Of a stretch of 64,000 nucleotides of DNA, positions 61,740-64,000 are shown piece after piece. The DNA lies in assembly GCA_948099385.1 (NCBI GenBank), contig CANUEZ040000116.1, positions 12,401,001 to 12,465,000 of the forward strand, read 5' to 3'. The notes under the pieces were generated by a model. That model saw only the letters and a program-made list of their open reading frames with translations. It was not told the origin of the DNA and searched no databases. Position numbers and translations under genes: made by a program. Origin of the DNA: Fasciola hepatica. Lineage: Eukaryota; Platyhelminthes; Trematoda; Plagiorchiida; Fasciolidae. The number at the start of each line of letters is the position of its first letter. The first letter of the stretch is position 1.

Positions 61740-61895
61740 TCGCGACCGGTTTCGCGGTTATTGTGGCTCATCCAGTGTGTGTACTTGGTACGGTTTCATC
61801 TGGCATACCCACCAAGTAGTGAATGGGACTCGAACCCTGGACGTGGGTGAAGAGGCATACTACACATTACCCACGGAAACCTTCTTCCCCTCGTT
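61740..61895 (-). repeat. tRNA-headed SINE with a second hammerhead type
   Basis: The minus-strand head has CGTGGGTAATGTGTAG and a consensus B box GGGTTCGAGTCCC. A linker then leads to a hammerhead-like body. The spacing of head, linker and body matches the element at 1.0 kb, but the body sequence is different. Confidence 0.6.
61742..61776 (-). ncRNA. Hammerhead-like RNA, variant family
   Basis: Segments on the minus strand: CTGGATGAG (one extra G compared with CTGATGAG), loop ACAATAAC, CGAAAC, and CGGTC. ACCGGT forms a loopless palindromic stem III, ending in the cleavage triplet GTC. Stem II is reduced to about two weak pairs. A stem I complement is not evident, and that weakens the call. 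Confidence 0.45.
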
Positions 61896-62591
61896 TTGGT
61901 CCCCAACGAAAAGGTGGCCATAATATGAGACAAACACTACGCAACTGACTAGTTGTTAAAGTTCAAACCCAGTGACAGATGGGCTTTCGGTCAGGCACTG
62001 TTCGCTCGAAACAACCATGGTCTGAAGGTGATGCGACTGTTCGAGTCTCGGGAGAGATCCACCAAGTATGTATAAAACAACCCGACAAAACAACTACACA
62101 AAACTTCTTTGGATTTATAGTGGTGCTGTGAGCCTGGATGTCGCACGATATTGTATAAAAATCACTAGAAAATTTAAACCTTAGCCATATCTGCTACATC
62201 TAAAAAATATCACATCTATCCGACGAAGTATTCCCCCCGTCATTTGCATGAATCTAACTCTGAATTTTTTCGGCTTAGTCGTTTCCACCATCAGGTGACT
62301 AACTGTATTCAAGCTCAGCGAAGGCCCGCTTGTTCTCTCGGTTCCTAAATCATCATCCGATTTGCCCGGTTAGCGGACGAACAGCGAAATAGAGAATGAA
62401 AACGACAAAGACGAAGGGGCCATCACCGTAATCGCAAAGCCAAACTTGTGTAGGTAGCCTGAAAAAGGTGACCCAACTTTCGGTCTGACAGATAAGAATG
62501 CTCCTGATTTCAATCAGCTTTACAAGTGGTTCCTCAGTGCGCAATTCTTAATAACTATTTGCAAAAATACCTTTGATTCTCACAAATGAAT
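61896..62591. other. Non-coding stretch
   Basis: Nothing recognised. Confidence 0.4.
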
Positions 62592-62797
62592 TTAGAGCGA
62601 AAAATTCAAAGACATCGGAGAAAGAGAATAATGCGCTTCAAAGGGATCTATTTCAGGAGCAGGTGAACAGAAGAAGCTTGAACTCGAATGAATTTCGGTG
62701 ATAGCATTTCTTTCTTGCACTTGTGGAGAACTGCCTGTGGTAGAGGGTACATTGGGTGAGATGCTCATCTGATACGTAAAGTTGGAATGAAGTTCCT
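62592..62797 (-). CDS. Terminal exon candidate, Ser/Pro-rich
   Basis: Minus-strand segment after a CTACCCAG acceptor, with a branch-point-like CCTAATGAAC upstream, open for 67 codons to a stop. It contains SPNVPSTTGSSPQVQERN and PAPEIDPFEAHYSLSPMS. It resembles the disordered C-terminus of a regulatory protein. No family recognised. Phase 1 in. Confidence 0.3.
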
Positions 62798-63299
62798 CTG
62801 GGTAGTTTTGTGACAGCATAGTTCATTAGGATAGGACGGTATGATAAATGGCCAGTATTGGAGAGAGTAAAATTCTATCAGTAACTGTCTTTGTGAACAG
62901 AGTTTCCATTTTTGGGGGAAAGTGTAGAGGAAAGAAGCTGAAGCTGAAGATAACCGATAGATTGTATGCCAACCTTTTACGGTGTTTGATACCAGACAGT
63001 CTTTCTTTCTCAGATTTCAATTTCCTCGGCTGATCTGACTATTCAAAGAAGGGAAAAGGTCCAACTCCAAAATGATCGACAGAACACTAATTGATAACGT
63101 TGCTTCGAGAGACAACATATGAGGCCTCAAAAGCAAAATAGCGATGGTAAAAATAGGAATTATTATATATATTCCAGCTGAATAAATTTCGAGGTTATTA
63201 CAGTTTAGCCCATTTAACCACCAACTTTGCAATTCTGCCTGCTTTTAGTTTTGATTGCTATCTCGGAGCTTCGTCCATTTGAGGGTAGAATGATTAAAG
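62798..63299. other. Non-coding stretch
   Basis: Two short frames of about 60-70 codons, one hydrophobic. Nothing recognised. Confidence 0.4.
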
Positions 63300-63711
63300 G
63301 CATAAGACAAAAAAAAAATCGAAAACAAAGTAATAAACGGACTCAGAAAGACAAAGAAATAAACCGGATGCAACTACGTCACTGGCTGCTACACCAATCC
63401 ATTCAACTTAATGTCTCCAGCCATCCGATCGGCGGGTCTCGTGGACCCCGACCCGGAAGTCTCACACATACTACTTGGCCATGTTCACCGAATGAGGTTT
63501 TCATACCTTTTTGCCATGTCATGGACTGACCACCTCGACCAACCCTTCAACTACTTATTGGCTCGGAGATCAAAGTAAATCAAGGAGATCCACAGGTGGG
63601 TACACGTAAAACATGTCCCACCCAACTTACTCTGTGTGGACTCGGTACCTGCTCCGGTGGCCGTCATATGGTCCCTAACACCCTATGTCTAACCTTAGCG
63701 TCGCTGATACG
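63300..63711 (-). mobile_element. 5'-truncated RTE-like element, 3' end only
   Basis: The minus strand matches the last approximately 400 bases of the element at 29.4-32.6 kb: CATGTCATGGACTGACC, the GAGGTTTTCATACC region and the CGGTACCTGCTCCGG region are shared on the plus strand. Similarity stops sharply near 63711, just past GCTGATACGG. Truncation at the 5' end is the normal product of incomplete target-primed reverse transcription. The two copies are diverged, so neither derives from the other recently. Confidence 0.75.
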
Positions 63712-64000
63712 GAAGCCATTAGAAAACCTTCACCAGCTGAACCATATTATCACCACTGATCATCATATCGAAAAGTACAGACAGTTGACGGAACCCATCA
63801 CGACGGAACTGGATTTTGATGTGGCATATCTACACAACCAAAAGAGCTATCTACTCGTGAAAGCTTCCTTAGACCGGAGATATTATCATACTTAACAGGT
63901 CAATCGGAGGAGGCCAGATATAATTCAATCTCAGTGAACCAAACGATGAGAAAAATCTGATTTTGTGCTCCCGTGGATAAGACATTTTAGCGAATGAACA
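63712..64000. other. Flank of truncated LINE
   Basis: An open plus-strand frame continues to 63895 beyond the LINE boundary (LHQLNHIITTDHHIEKYRQL and on). It is unassigned and may be chance. Confidence 0.3.

Overview
The window looks like a nuclear genome contig from a flatworm, most likely a digenean fluke. The evidence is two non-LTR retrotransposons whose protein motifs match the RTE-like and CR1-like elements familiar from flukes, many tRNA-headed SINEs that carry hammerhead ribozymes (the design of the schistosome Sm-alpha repeats), very sparse coding sequence, and eukaryotic splice signals. Base composition looks close to balanced, which fits a liver, lung or intestinal fluke better than the AT-rich schistosomes. 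The species assignment is inference. There are no operons, no bacterial genes and no CRISPR array.

Layout. 0-3.5 kb is repeat-rich and holds the best-preserved hammerhead ribozyme (minus strand, about 1.01-1.06 kb). 3.9-9.8 kb contains a chain of short plus-strand open segments whose intron phases agree. This is a possible multi-exon gene of unknown function, but each segment alone could be chance. 12-29 kb is mostly non-coding DNA with SINE copies and one 194-codon open frame at 20.5-21.1 kb. 29.4-32.6 kb is a decayed but nearly complete RTE-like element on the minus strand (endonuclease, reverse transcriptase, 3' end). A 5'-truncated relative lies at 63.3-63.7 kb in the same orientation. 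36.9-40.2 kb has two more SINEs. 39.3-45.4 kb is the best candidate for a host gene: a 370-codon proline-, serine- and histidine-rich exon on the minus strand with a clear 3' splice site, plus several shorter possible exons on the same strand. 48.4-52.3 kb is a CR1-like element on the minus strand. Its ORF1 carries a PHD-type zinc finger interrupted by one stop codon. 53-64 kb is again mostly non-coding, with SINEs, microsatellites and weak exon candidates.

How it fits together. The window is a transposon graveyard around fragments of one or more intron-rich genes. The LINEs are the plausible source of the reverse transcriptase that spread the SINEs. The SINEs join a tRNA-like pol III promoter to a self-cleaving RNA. 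Several of the ribozyme copies share a palindromic stem III, which is the feature that favours cleavage as an RNA dimer. The short exon candidates are given low confidence because open frames of 60-160 codons are expected by chance in a window of this size.
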